Origin: Calycina herbarum
Lineage: Eukaryota > Ascomycota > Leotiomycetes > Helotiales > Pezizellaceae
DNA: 64,000 nt
Assembly: GCA_001414485.1 (NCBI GenBank)
Contig: LLEY01000020.1
Coordinates: 310,001 to 374,000, forward strand
Reading direction: 5' to 3'
In this document: positions 1 to 11,156 of the stretch, piece after piece
Numbering within the stretch: the stretch's first letter is position 1
Layout of the letters: each line of letters begins with the position of its first letter
The notes under the pieces: model-generated
Seen by the model: only the letters and a program-made list of their open reading frames with translations
Told to the model about the DNA's origin: nothing
Database searches by the model: none
Position numbers and translations under genes: made by a program

Positions 1-195
1 GGTTCGTAACCAATTTTCTTCCAATTCGAAAGCTTACTTACTAATTATACCATAGGTCTTTTCATGGGAATCTTAGTTTCAGTTCTACTTCTTTCCATTC
101 TAGGTGTTGGTATTAGCGCCATCTCCAGTCTGGAAGTTTCATATGGAGCTTTCGACAAAGAGATGGGACCAGCAGCACAGAAGAAAGCACAGTAG
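1..195 (+). CDS. C-terminal end of BIG1/VOA1-type V-ATPase assembly protein (partial)
   Basis: Only the last exon (56-195, stop TAG 193-195) and one base of the previous exon lie in the window. They are separated by a 54-nt intron (2-55) with donor GTTCGT, a TACTAAT branch site and a CATAG acceptor. The 46 residues seen form one hydrophobic membrane helix (LVSVLLLSILGVGISAISSL) followed by a short polar tail with VSYGAFDKEMGPAAQKK. This helix-plus-tail pattern is what I know from the C-terminus of the V-ATPase accessory subunit S1 / Voa1 / Big1 family. Those are ER-resident type I membrane proteins that help assemble the V0 sector and, in yeast, affect cell-wall beta-1,6-glucan. The lumenal domain lies outside the window, so the assignment rests on the tail alone. 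Confidence 0.65.
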
Positions 196-1407
196 TTTAA
201 TTGATTCGTATGATTGGAATGGAATAAGATCGGAGTTTGAATGTATGATTGAGTCGTCTGCAGCTTCCTTATGATGCGTGTATGAAGTACGATATTGTAT
301 TGGTGGGGTTCCTTTCGGCCTAGGATTGGGCATTGGTCTGGGTTTTTGGGAACTAGTGAGAATTAGACATGCCTTTTTACTTCACACAAGGCTCAAATAG
401 ACTCGGTATAGTGATATATAAAATCTGTGACAATAGCAGCCAATGCACCGATATAGGTGCATGTTCTTGCCCGGTTCTTGACATCCATAAAAGCCTGTAA
501 CAATCACAAGCTTTCCTCTGCGTACACCTCTTTCTTCATGACTTCAGCAAGTTTCATAATATTTAAAGCATCGTTGAGTTCCTGATTCTTCTCTCATAAG
601 AGGTATACATTGCTCTCCGCCACCTACCCTTGTACCATTTAATATCAAAAAGAACGGGTTCTTCATTGTCGTAGACCTATTGGATTAATAGTCATGAGCG
701 TCGGAGAGCATCTCGCATAATAAGTACCTGGAAAAAAAGTCAATCTAGTATGCTTTATTCACCAATTATATAATTGACTAATTCTGTCGCTACAATCAAC
801 TACTCTAGTTTATTAAAATAGCTTAGGATATTCATATTACATAAATGTTACTTATATAAGTACTTGATACTCTATGCTTTTGAAACATTCGAGACTTTAT
901 TTAATTACTCTAAATACTTTCGAATAACATAATTTAATAGCTTAACTTACTAGAATTACTACTTGATACTATAAAGTAGCAACGTGATTAGTCGATTCCC
1001 GAATTGGTGAATAAAGCATACCAGATCCTCTTTCCTACTGAGAAAGCAGATATAAGTATCCTAAGATCTTCTGCTCACTACTTACAACAGTGGGTGTGCC
1101 CAAAGGGGAGGCAGTTTTTCTAGATTTTGTTCGGTTTAACCACCTTCCATTTATGAAAGTTTCGTTATTGCAATACGGTAGTACATCCTTTTGAATGGTA
1201 CACGTGCCTTCTTATATTGTAAATATTGTAAACACGAGACCAAGAATTCCTTAAAAAGATTCACACTTGACCCACAAGCCAACTTGGAGGAATTACTCCC
1301 CTGGTATTGCCATTCAACGCCATGCCATATGATTTTGATTCCCAACGCCAGCCAAAACTCCTCCCAAAATGCCAGTCATTTTCTCTCCATTAAGATTCCA
1401 ACAAATT
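196..1407. other. Intergenic region with an AT-rich TIR element
   Basis: This is a tail-to-tail gap between the BIG1-like gene and FCF1. It holds the inverted-repeat element at 748-1021, described separately. Short open frames at 139-333 and 1151-1457 overlap each other on both strands and resemble no protein family. They look like chance frames. Confidence 0.6.
748..1021. mobile_element. MITE-like element with 46-bp imperfect terminal inverted repeats
   Basis: Bases 748-793 and the reverse complement of 976-1021 match closely. The first 20 positions (GTATGCTTTATTCACCAATT) are identical, and later stretches such as GACTAAT and GCTAC also align. The 274-bp element has no coding capacity and an AT-rich core. 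The core carries a repeated 10-mer ACTTGATACT at about 862 and 961. The symmetric ends include TA on both sides, compatible with a TA target site as used by Tc1/mariner-type elements, but the duplication cannot be separated from the repeat itself. The inverted repeat is directly visible; the superfamily is inferred. Confidence 0.7.
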
Positions 1408-2107
1408 CTACTTTTCGGGAGCGTCTGGTAATCTCTCAACCACATATTTTCCCCTAGCCACACTGACGATTGGCACACCCGGCACTTTTCTAACTCTTCT
1501 CTTCAAATCTCGATCGTTCGTCGCAACCACATACACCCTGCTCTTGACCACCCGATCCACAATACAATCATCTGCATAGACACCTTTGTGATCACATTGT
1601 AGTCTTTCCCACCTCTCGTCTCTCGCAATTCTCAAGGCTATTCGGTATTTTGGACCAAGCTTTTCGAGTTCGGCCATTACACAACTAGTGATAATCGGGA
1701 TACACTTTGCGTAGAATGTATCCATAAGAGTTTCGAGGAGAGGAAGCTTGCGCTGGACCGTATGGGAGAGGAAATTGGTATCGACGAGAATAGAGTATGG
1801 CGGGACGAGTGCGGTATTGTATTGGAAGAAGAGAGCGGATGATACTTGTGGACTGTGTGATGTTAGTGATGACCTAGGTAGCTTCATTCTGGAAAGAGGG
1901 TAGCATACACTTCACGAATCACCTCACTGCCCTTCTGTTGCTTCTTCTTGCTCTCCTCTTCCGCCTTTGCTTGGTTCTTTTTTAGACGTGCGTCGTTTTG
2001 CCCGATCATGCGCTTTACCTGTATGAGGGGTTAGCTATCTGCGACTGAGGCGGGGAGACTGGAGGATTTACAGCGCCGAACTTGCGGGTTTTTTTCGCGG
2101 TACCCAT
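1408..2107 (-). CDS. FCF1: rRNA-processing protein FCF1 (PIN domain)
   Basis: Three exons on the minus strand: 2107-2072, 2018-1909 and 1852-1408, giving 196 residues, the usual FCF1 length. The N-terminus is MGTAKKTRKFGA joined to VKRMIGQNDARLKKNQAK, the basic leader of Fcf1. It is followed by a PIN domain containing SILVDTNFLSHTVQRKLPLL, with the metal-binding Asp, and VVATNDRDLKRR. Fcf1 is a nucleolar component of the small-subunit processome needed for early 18S pre-rRNA cleavage at sites A0-A2. The intron 2 donor is GTATGC and the acceptor CACAG; the join restores the codon GTT and reads EVPQVSSALFFQYNT. The first exon codes for only 12 residues, so a long-ORF scan that starts at an internal Met (1887) misses the true start. 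Confidence is high from near-complete family conservation. Confidence 0.95.
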
Positions 2108-2961
2108 GATTGCGGTTGAGTTTTCGACGCAGCTCCAAAATGCAGCTTTGCGCAAATTCCTTTGGTCGTGTTAAAGTCGTTGGGCGTCGGCCTCTTCGAT
2201 TGCGATAATGAAGCTCTGGATTTGAAGAATTTCTCTATCGGTACATTTTCTGCCACGGATCTCCAAATTAGTGTTACCGCCTTTATGTTTCGCGCTTGAA
2301 GTCCTGTCACGTTCTTTGGTAGCTGATGGTTGGCCGGCGGCGAAATTTGGCTATTAATAACTCCGAGTCGTATTCAATAACCGCTAAACCGAAATAGGGG
2401 GAAGGCGCTGATCAGAGCAGGAACATTGAATTTGCTCCCTCTGGACTTGCACCTTTCGTTGACAACTCCAAGTTCATTATCACAGAGGGGCAGACGACAT
2501 CCGTTCTATTTCTTAACCTACGCTAATAATATTCTTCGTTGGTGACATTCACTCCCGCCGTCGCATTCACATTTCTCTCATAGACCCTTGTAAAAAGCAA
2601 AGCAACCTTCAGTCGGGTCGATCAAAGCCTCCCTGGGGTGCAGAAAACAGGAGATCTGTTGGACAAACGACGGGACAACAGCCATCCCAGCTGGAAGTGA
2701 GGCACGGCAGTTCAATTGATCATCACCATCAGCAGCCATCAACAATTCTGAATCGCTTCATTTTGTTATTCCTCGACTGTTCGGCCCTCTCTGCATCCTC
2801 GCACTCGATTGCCTGGGCAACAAACAACACGGGAGTTACGTAGGATTCCGCCTTCGCCTGACTGAGCAGTACGACCACAAACCACAGACCCGACGTCGTT
2901 TCGAGTCCTTTTCTTGGGACGCACTTTACTACCGGCCCATCGTGAATTCTTTATTTGCAGG
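2108..2961. promoter_or_regulatory. Divergent promoter region between FCF1 and the CSI2-like gene
   Basis: This gap holds the presumed start regions of both divergent genes. A TTTGCAG directly before the CSI2-like ATG could be the acceptor of a 5' UTR intron. I see no further supported feature. Confidence 0.4.
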
Positions 2962-4056
2962 ATGAGACTTCTACGGGGGACATCGCTGGCTTCAATCGCC
3001 TTGTTCGCCTTCAACGCCGCGGCACAAAGTAGTGGTGCAGACCTGCCCAACCTTTCATCGGCCACAGCAGCAGCAGCATCGAGTGCAGCATCGAACACAG
3101 CATCAGCAACTCCGGCAGCATCGACAACTGCGGCCCCGACGAGCGCTTCGAGTGCAGTACAATCGACGGGTGTCATTACAGGAAGCGGTACAGCAGGTGC
3201 TTCGATATCAGCTTCAAGCATTACGGGGTCTGCAACGGAAACAGATGGAGGAGAACTTCCCACAGGACTTCCAACACTGAAAGGGCAATACACAATCGTA
3301 GCCGCGTCGGTTCCACCAACACAAAATGCACCATATATGCAGACGTCGAAACTCCCCGAAGGGACCGTGTTCATCGTGGTTGGTGCCATTCTCGGCTTCA
3401 TGGCTATGAGTGTTCTCCTCTGGCGTGCCCTAATAGCATGGTCTCTTCATCGCTCTGTCAAACGTGCTGCCATGCAACAAAACATGTCAGATAGCAAGGC
3501 ATTATTCCGTACTCCAGTAGCTCCATTCTATAAAGACCACCACGACCGAGACTCTACCATCAGCTTATCCGGACTTGGACCTAAAGGAGGAAAGAAAGGA
3601 ACTCGACCAACAACTGCACCCGGTGCTAATAGTGCCAGCTCATTATTCTTTTCTCCCACGGCCGGTGCAGCAGCAGGAGGACTTAACACAGCCGGAAACC
3701 GAGGGTCGAATTATCTCCCAGCTGGTTACTATGCAGCCGGGGCAGCATCGCCGGGGAATTCACAATCTCATATATCAATTGGACAGCACGGGCCGAATAT
3801 CTCCATGTCGAATCTGGGACCTGCTTCAGCGAATTACGGAAGAACGAGAAGTATTGGTCCATCGCCGCCCGAGAGTCCTTCATTGATGGGAAGCAGAGGG
3901 CACATGGCGAGTAGCAGCACATTGAATCTTACACAGGGATATGGTGGTGAGCAAAGAGCTCCAAGTGCATATCTTGAGGATCTCTTTGATGGCGAAACGG
4001 GGCCTCCAGTACCAGGCCACAACGGTAATGCGAGTGGCGGGGCTCAACGATTTTAG
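2962..4056 (+). CDS. CSI2-like single-pass membrane protein
   Basis: Single exon, 364 residues from the ATG at 2962. I chose this start because it begins a clean signal peptide (MRLLRGTSLASIALFAFNAA). An upstream in-frame ATG at 2914 would add a non-hydrophobic leader. Residues about 23-90 are Ser/Ala/Thr-rich and probably O-glycosylated. A conserved block LPEGTVFIVVGAILGFMAMS begins the single membrane helix (about 135-157) and leads into LLWRALIAWSLHRSVKRAA. A low-complexity Gly/Ser/Ala-rich cytoplasmic tail follows. This block is what I recognise from the fungal CSI2 family. Yeast Csi2 is vacuolar or membrane-associated, has been linked to chitin synthesis, and has no known enzymatic activity. 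The topology is seen directly; the cell-wall role is inferred from the name-giving relative. Confidence 0.75.
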   Translation: MRLLRGTSLASIALFAFNAAAQSSGADLPNLSSATAAAASSAASNTASATPAASTTAAPTSASSAVQSTGVITGSGTAGASISASSITGSATETDGGELPTGLPTLKGQYTIVAASVPPTQNAPYMQTSKLPEGTVFIVVGAILGFMAMSVLLWRALIAWSLHRSVKRAAMQQNMSDSKALFRTPVAPFYKDHHDRDSTISLSGLGPKGGKKGTRPTTAPGANSASSLFFSPTAGAAAGGLNTAGNRGSNYLPAGYYAAGAASPGNSQSHISIGQHGPNISMSNLGPASANYGRTRSIGPSPPESPSLMGSRGHMASSSTLNLTQGYGGEQRAPSAYLEDLFDGETGPPVPGHNGNASGGAQRF

Positions 4057-5202
4057 ATTCCCTAATGTGCAAAAGTGGATGATGGGGTTGCATTTGGCGA
4101 TAAAAGCATTGGACATGCATTGTTCGCTATTACGGTGTTGGTTTTAATTTATTGTTTTCTTGTATACTGGTTTCCAATTGGAAAGAAGCTTTCGAGGTTG
4201 ACCGGATGGCGTTTTATGCTTGTTCTTTTGCATACAGCCTTCTTTTATGGCATGCTGATGGTATCGTTTCATACAACAGATTCTTAAGATAGAGGAGGGG
4301 CCAGAACTGGTCATTGGAGGAAGTGGGTGTATATAATGGCGCGTAGCAATGAAAATATTGTTACACTAGTCCTCGGACACAGCCCTATGCTATGCAGTAA
4401 ATTGCGCAACCTCCAGGTTGCTGTATTCGTTACCGATACTATATTCAACATGATGGTCTGCTGATATCTATCTCAGCCAGGACCAGAAAAATAGCCTTTT
4501 CCGGTATTTACGAGCCTCTTTCTCATCCTGACTGCATGCTGATTACCGCCGATTGGGACTCTTATCCGCCAATGCAAGCATTATCCGCCTCTCGCGCGAT
4601 GCCTCGGATGCTTCGCACGTAAGAAGTCTTCGTTACCGCTACCACGCTTAGGTGGTCGTACGGCGTGGGGAAATATGAGGATTGAAGGATGCAGGCAGCC
4701 CCTTTCGAAATGGCCCAGATGGCCCACCCCTCGCCGGAACCCTGAGGCTGTACAGGGTTATCTGCAACTCTACAATTTAGCTGCCACGGGTCTCGACGCT
4801 CATAGGGTGATAAATAGATTCATTCTCAAAGGGCTGCATGGTTACACCGCATAAGGCTCAGACGTGCGTGAACGACGGAGCATCTTGGAGTCGTGGTTGG
4901 CTGGACCTCGCTCACGCATCTGGATTAGTGTTGCTGGCGTTGCCTCAGCTCGGGTCACCAAATTTCAGAACCGTTTTCCGACCCCATGAGCCCCCAAATA
5001 GCCCCCGAGTGGGGAGAAAGCCGTTTTAATATATAAAACTGGTGACTTCTCAGCATTTGGGAGAGCTTGAGTTGACCACAGGTTTTGTTTTGTTTGCAGT
5101 CTTTCTCTAAAATTTGTCTTTCGTTTGAAATTATTTTTTTGCTATCTCACTCCTTTCACTCCGGCTTCCCGGAATACACTGGTTCTTCAACCACAAACAA
5201 AC
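4057..5202. other. Intergenic region, no gene supported
   Basis: It contains the presumed 3' UTR of the CSI2-like gene and the promoter of the RS-rich gene. Frames at 4075-4287 and 4838-5029 have no recognisable family and overlap other frames. I see no repeat or RNA gene. Confidence 0.5.
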
Positions 5203-7153
5203 ATGCCTCGTTCATCCAGTCACCGCAGTCCTTCGAGGTCCTACTCGCGTGAAAGCTCAGTTTTTGACCCTCCGGTCTACACCGTTTATTCTGGAAGCGA
5301 CCAGACCTTACAATTTGACCCTCCAGTCGGGTCCAAAGAACTTGCAGTTGCGTTGAGTTATCATTTCCCAGGCGAGGGGAGCCTGGATGCGATGATGCGG
5401 GCCGCCGTGAAGAAGCATTTACGCGAAGAAAGAAAATCTAGAGAATCATCCAAGAGCTCTCGGGGAAGATCAACGAATGGACGCTTACCCATTCCTCAGA
5501 GCGAGGAAGTATCAAGTCAAAAGCATCGGACAAGTCGAAGCTCAGCGCCAAGGTTGTCAGAACAAACCCAACCTCCGCCATTACCACCCCGGGTGTCAGT
5601 CTCCAGATCAGACGAACAAACAGATTCCGCATCTTCGGGGAAGCATCGATCACGTAGAGCGGTGTCAACCCACAATGCTCCACCTTACCCAGCTTATGCT
5701 GATGATGATGCTGATGAGAGACCAACGAGACCTTCTCACGGTGCATCCCTAGGCGTACCCTCTTCTAGTAACTCACGGACTTCGAAATCAGCAGACTCTC
5801 ATCGCCGTAGGAGAGCTGATTCATCCGAGGATGAAGCTGATCTGAAGATCTTGACGTGGAATCCCGAGGTACAAGGCTTCAAGGAGAAGCAGAAGAAACG
5901 TCGCTATGAAAAAGAAGAGCGAGAACAGGTGCGAGCAAACCGAGGGCATGCCTGTGAAGAGCATAGGAGACGAAGAGTTAAGGTATGTCTTGTTGTACTT
6001 TCCCACTGGATCTTGCAAGTAGTGCAGCAGTATCAGGGGTCTCGCTTGAAGAATCCCAAAGGATTTAAACTACTACACATGACCTATCGCTATCAATGGT
6101 TACTGACTTCAACAGTGTGACCCAGAAAAATGTCCTAACAACGGACAAGCTGTGAAAAGGCGAGACTCGCGGGCGGGGAGATCCCAAAGCAATAGACCCC
6201 TGAGCACCGATATGAACAGCTCCACAGCAAATGAAAGGCCTGAATCAAGCAGCACACTAGGGCACTCGTCGATTAGTTTCCAGTCACCAACTTTGTTTCC
6301 GGGATACGGGAACAGTCAAATTCGTGCTAGTTCAGAAAACCCAAATGCCAGACTCACTCCATACCCTTCCAGTGAACTCATCCCTCAGGGATTTTCATCT
6401 GATTTCAATCAACTCGATACAACCTACGCTCATTACCCTTCTTCAAGTATGTCTGTCACAATCTCAAATCCGGATGCCTACTTTGCGTCTGAACACTTAC
6501 CTTTGGACGATGGGTTTCTTGGTCCCAATTGGACCACCGACCAATGCTTCTTGAACATATCGACATCCGAAACATATTCTAATAACTATTCATCACACAT
6601 GGATCCAATCTCCCAAGTTGGACCCTCACAGGATCAGTTCTACAACCCAAACCTAAATTCAGACTTCGACTACATGCAACCATACTCCGGAACTCGGGGT
6701 ATTCACGATGCAGACCGTCCTCGCTCCGTTCACAGCGGACCTCATACCAACGAAGGTCTATCCTCATCCACTTCGAGCAGATCACCAAGTCCCAAGCGAC
6801 GACCACATTCTCCTGCTCCAACTCCTCGACGACGAGAACACTCTCCAGCCCCAAAGAGACGAACAAGATCTCCCAGTCCCAGGCGTCGACCACGCTCTTA
6901 TAAAAGAGAGGAGTCACCACCCGCCTCTACATGGAAGTGCATCAAGAGCTTGGCAACAGAGGTTTCCGAGTTGCCAAATACGTATAAAAAGAGGTCTTCT
7001 TCTATGTACGGATCGAACCAACTTGGTGTGCCTGGCGTGTCACGTTCTAATTCTTCGCGCTCTTCTGCACGACGTTCTGTTTCTACTTCCAAGGGTAACT
7101 CTGATATCGATGATTTGAGTTCAAAGTTTTCTTCTTGGGCAAAGATCAAGTGA
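5203..7153 (+). CDS. Unrecognised protein with a half zinc-cluster motif and RS-rich tail
   Basis: Two exons, 5203-5982 and 6116-7153 (intron donor GTATGT, acceptor AACAG), give 605 residues. The ATG at 5203 follows ACAAACAAAC and is preferred over 5125. Residues 1-250 are rich in Ser, Arg, Pro and acidic residues. Across the splice junction the protein reads GHACEEHRRRRVK|CDPEKC. This resembles the first half of a fungal Zn2Cys6 DNA-binding cluster (C-x2-C-x6-C) but with His in place of the second Cys and no second half. Residues after about 460 contain SP/RS repeats such as SRSPSPKRRPHSPAP, typical of nuclear-speckle or RNA-associated proteins. I do not recognise the family. A nuclear location is inferred from the basic RS composition. 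The intron placed just before the VKC cysteine is a position I associate with true zinc-cluster genes, so descent from one is plausible. Confidence 0.75.
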
Positions 7154-7824
7154 TTCTTCTTTTTTCTCTTCTTCTTCTTCTTCTTCTTCATTTCTCCTGC
7201 TTGTTTTATTATATTTGATAACTTCCTTTCGGGGTTCACGGGGTTTATTGGTGGAGTGAGCTAAGATGGGTACTTGATATTTTCAGGAGTCGGTTGTCTT
7301 TGGTCTCAAATCATACATTTCTTCATTCGTTTTGTTTGGGATTCAACGATGGTTGTTTCCGTGTATTTTTATGCTCAACTATGGGATGTAAGAGAAGATG
7401 GCGCAACTCAAATTGTTTCTGTATGTGTGTGGGAGTTGGTTGGGCGTTTCTTGATAATTCTTTTGTAATAATAGTGCTAGCACACATATAAATCTTAAGG
7501 AATGGCGCTTGATTTACTTCTTGTTCGTTCTGTACCCGATTTGTATTCCGATCACGCTTCAGACTTGATTCCAGAGCTACCAGAGCAGCCGGGTAGCAAC
7601 ATCAAGCGACGCTACTCTCAAGTACGAGCCTACGTGCTTCGCGAAGAGAGCACAAAAAAGCCACTGTTACTTTCACTGCACAATAAAGGATTATTAAAGT
7701 TCTTGCATTCCATACCACCACACCATCTCACCTCATCTTGATTAAACTTCTGCATCTCACATCTAAGCTTCAATCCCCGCCCCCACCCAACATCAGCCCT
7801 ACCCCTTTCCCGTCGCCTCCACTC
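7154..7824. other. Convergent intergenic region with TTC microsatellite
   Basis: This is the 3' region between the RS-rich gene and the aldo/keto reductase. A CTTCTTCTTC run lies at about 7168-7190. The small frames at 7274-7741 show no domain and are not called as genes. Confidence 0.5.
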
Positions 7825-9138
7825 TCATTTCTCCCCCCAAAAAGCCCAAATGTCAAATCCAAAGACCCCCACCGGATTCACAAATCTCTTCCCCGTCCCA
7901 TCCCCATTCCCTACAGTCTTAGCAACACTACCCACCCTCTCCATGTCTTCTTCATTTAGCGCTATAATCTCAAAATTCTTCCTTACACGCTCCACATTCC
8001 CGCTCTTAGGGATGACGACGTAACCTCGCTGCAGCCCCCATGCTATGCAGATTTGTGCTACTTCACAGCCCTTTTCCTTCGCCAGCTCCTGCAAGACGGG
8101 ATCCCCCAGGACGGACCGTTCCGTTTTTGTGTTTTGGGATCCAAGGGGTGAGTATGCTACGGGTAGGATTTGGTTGGCGAAGCAGTAGTTGACCAGGGCT
8201 GTGTTGGGGAAATAGGGGTGAATTTCTATTTGGTTTATGGCTGGTTTTATTGCTGCGTAGGAGAAGAGGGTTTTTAGGTGGGGGATTGTGAAGTTGGATA
8301 CGCCGATTGATTTTGCTTTTCCGGAGGTTTGGAGGGCTTCCATTGCGCGCCAGGTGGGGAGGAGGTTGGAGGTTCGGGAGTGATACATTATGTACTACTT
8401 TCTTGTTAGCTTGATTCTCCCCATACCCTTGTTATATCTCTCTTTCTTCCTGTACGTTAGATTTGCTTTGAAGGGGATGCAATGAACATGTGATCTCCAC
8501 TTGCCTTCCCATTCCTATCCAACTTCACATTCCTATCCTCCGTCTTCTCAACGGCAAAAGGCCAATGCAGTAGAAAGGAATCCACATAATCAATCCCCAT
8601 GTCCGTCAAAGAAGTTTCCAAACTCCATCTAATGTCCTCTGGTTCCATGAGGTGAACCCATACTTTTGTCGTGATGAAGATGTCTTCTCTTTTGTATTTA
8701 GGGTTTGCAGCCAACCAGTCTCTGAGTGCTCGACCTACTTCGGACTCGGTTTTGTAGCTGTTTAAGGGGATCATGAGATTTGGATGGAAAGGGAAGCGAG
8801 AGTGTGTGGAAAAGAGGAAGGGGGAAAGGAAATGGGAGTACGAACTACCAGGCGCTGTCGAGGTGTCTGTATCCTGTGTCTAAGGCTGCGATTATTGCTG
8901 TGTACATTTGTCCCGGTACAATCTCATCGGCGAAGGTGCCGAAACCAAGTGATGGGATCTAGAAAAAGAAGGATGGATCAGTTCTTGTTTGTCCAAAGGG
9001 GCTCAAAGTTATCAGGCGGCAAGTAGGATAGCTTCGAAAAGTGAACAAGCCAACAAGGATTATTCAAGTTTCAAATTTAGATATACTTACGGAGACGCCA
9101 TTGTTGAGTTTGATAGACTTGGATCCAGATTCGGTCAT
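7825..9138 (-). CDS. Aldo/keto reductase (NADPH-dependent)
   Basis: Four exons on the minus strand: 9138-9091, 8958-8846, 8757-8505 and 8394-7825, giving 327 residues, normal for the family. The catalytic tetrad is visible: Asp in GYRHLDSAWYY, Tyr in the same motif, Lys in ITTKVW and His in SFLLHWPFA. The C-terminal cofactor site shows SIGVSNF, AYSPLGSQ and IPKSGNVERVRKNFEI. Such enzymes reduce carbonyl groups of sugars, glyceraldehyde or xenobiotics with NADPH in the cytosol; the substrate cannot be told from sequence. Intron 3 (8504-8395) has no usable GT donor at the required place. AAG|GCAAGT with a CTAAC branch and TAG acceptor restores DRNGKYIMYHS in frame, so this is a GC-AG intron. 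Intron 2 uses donor GTTCGT at 8845, giving DSAWYYKTESEVGRAL. Confidence 0.9.
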
Positions 9139-10625
9139 ATTTAGGGTCGGTATGAAGTGTGAGAGTAAGAACGGTGGCTGAGATGAATATTCGCCCAATG
9201 GAAGGAACCAAATGAATACCAAGCTAGCATAAAGCTTGTAAGACACTATGTGATTTTCAAGTAGTACGTAAAACGTTCTTGTGGTTCAAAGAAGCTCGAA
9301 TGGTTTGGTTTATGGACTGCTACCCCGCTTTTGAATACGCGACTCCCACTAATGCAAGTCTTCCCTTGGTGCACAGCGTGACAGGATAAGTTAGCCATAG
9401 CCAGGAATATTTCTAACTCACCCCACTTATCGATACTTCACCAAGTGGGCTGGTAGTTTGCGAGGTTACCTACACTTCATTTTACTGAAGATTGAAGTAA
9501 GAGAACTTTGGAAATCGAAGTTAATCGCGGCAGCGGCGCTGAAAAAAAGGGTGACAAAATAAGACTTGGGCTTAAGAGATAATTGTTTAAATGGATTGGG
9601 AAATGGAAGCTGTATTATCCGAGCTCGCCTTAGTGAGAGAAATCCTACCCCATTCCATTCACCGGGAACTATCATATAAATCTGTACAGTGATAAAAGAA
9701 AAAGTTCAGTACTCCTGCATCTAAGCAGGAGAGTAGGGTGGTTTCCTAAGCGAAAGAGGTGGGGAGCATGACAACAAGAAGAAAAGAGCTTGATAAATTG
9801 ACAGCAAATATCATTTCCTCAAGTTTCTCTGAACCCCAACCTCCAGGTTGAACTTTTTATTGAACCAAATAATTGCAACAAGTTACACCAATTTCAACAT
9901 TCTGCTTGGTTGAAAAATGGAAAGGACATCTCTCTACCAAGTCAAGTTGATCTGATTTGTCGTTCTAGAAATGCTCTAGATATGTCAAATAAACTATTTG
10001 AGAGAAGATCCTAAGGAGTAGTAAGAAACCCCCTTCTCAGATGTTATATGTCTTATTAAGCGTTCAAACATGTACTAAATGTTTTTTTCCCCATTATCAA
10101 AAAGAAAGTCGAGGATTTTTGCTAAACACTATACCACCTATCGAACGTTCGGCCATCGTTCAAATGCTATAGCTTTTGATTAACACAGTAAAGGTAATAT
10201 ATGATTAGTATTGAAGTGCAAAGAATATTCCATGCCTTCAAATATATTCTACTAGAACATCTCAAGGAAATATAATAAATAAAGACTATTACTAGATATC
10301 TTATAACTAATGACTATGTTCCTCATTCTATTATACTGGAAGACCTTGAAGATTCTTGTTAAACCTATCTTTCTAAGATAGACATAGTATAAATATATAT
10401 AAAATGAGAAGTGAAAATGTCAACTCTACATTTAGTGAACGGAATATCTACTTGTGTTCAGCTTTATTCAACCCCAATTCAGTATGGCTCTTCAAGAAGC
10501 AAGGCAGGCAGTGAATCTCTAAGTGACTCCCCACATGATATAGAAGTGCCCTTCTTGCTCTCATCCTCTTTTTTCCTTCTACACAACAACAACACCACCG
10601 CAAACCATCACCAACCACTTTCAAA
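9139..10625. other. Divergent intergenic region, partly AT-rich
   Basis: It lies between the start of the reductase and the small orphan gene. The stretch about 10080-10410 is TA-rich and looks like decayed non-coding sequence. A frame at 9466-9675 (-) has no family resemblance. The pyrimidine-rich, ACAACAACAACACC-containing stretch just before 10626 is a plausible 5' leader. Confidence 0.45.
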
Positions 10626-11156
10626 ATGCCTATTGCAATCCCATACGTCTCAACCTCGGAAGCCTTCGCGCTGATCCGTGAGAAATACGAACGAGGACCA
10701 TCGCGTAAGTAAACCCTTTGATATTGCCATTCACCCTACTCACACATACATATTCTAGACGACGAATGTATCGCCTTACGAGAATTCAAAGACCACGACG
10801 GAGGACTACCCCTCGCTAGAAATTGGTATGATCAGTATGTCATTTCCCTCGTTCCAACCATTAATATCCCGTTAATATTTTTCATTAGGACTCCTTACGG
10901 TCTCGAGGTCTTCCGGATTCTCAGTCTGTTTCGGGAAACTGGTGATCCAAAGTATCTCGGTGAAGCAGGTCGACTCCTAAATAACCCGATTTTATTTGAG
11001 AGTCTTGAGAATCTTCGAAAGTATTGCGTTAAGGATAGTAAGTAGATTATTTGAGACTTCATCAAGAATCTTGTTTCTATCATTTCGATAGCTGATAATG
11101 AGGAGGATGCTGCCTTTAACAACGAAACTCTAGAAACCCCTAAGCGAGACCTTTAA
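10626..11156 (+). CDS. Small hypothetical protein ending at a suspicious in-frame TAA
   Basis: Four exons by splice consensus: 10626-10704, 10759-10834, 10889-11037 and 11092-11156, giving 122 residues. All three introns are about 54 nt with GTAAGT or GTATGT donors and TAG acceptors. The product reads MPIAIPYVSTSEAFALIREK, then HDECIALREFKDHDGGLPLA, then TPYGLEVFRILSLFRE and LGEAGRLLNNPILFESLENL. I do not recognise a family. The reading frame ends at TAA (11154-11156) but continues open for 60 more codons to TAG at 11337-11339. That continuation encodes an acidic/lysine-rich, coding-like tail (ALDLLEEMEE, RRPRGFASTLYGGSTYRFS). The ancestral protein was therefore probably about 183 residues, and this copy is truncated, read through or misassembled. 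Expression is unknown. Confidence 0.6.

Noticed and set aside
7502..7741. 79-codon frame (MALDLLLVRSVPDLYSD...) as a gene
   Set aside because: It lies in the convergent 3' region, has no family resemblance and no splice partner; it could be chance.
7825..9138. Aldo/keto reductase as a pseudogene because the frame breaks between 8505 and 8394
   Set aside because: A GC-AG intron with good branch and acceptor restores the conserved sequence exactly, so no lesion is needed.
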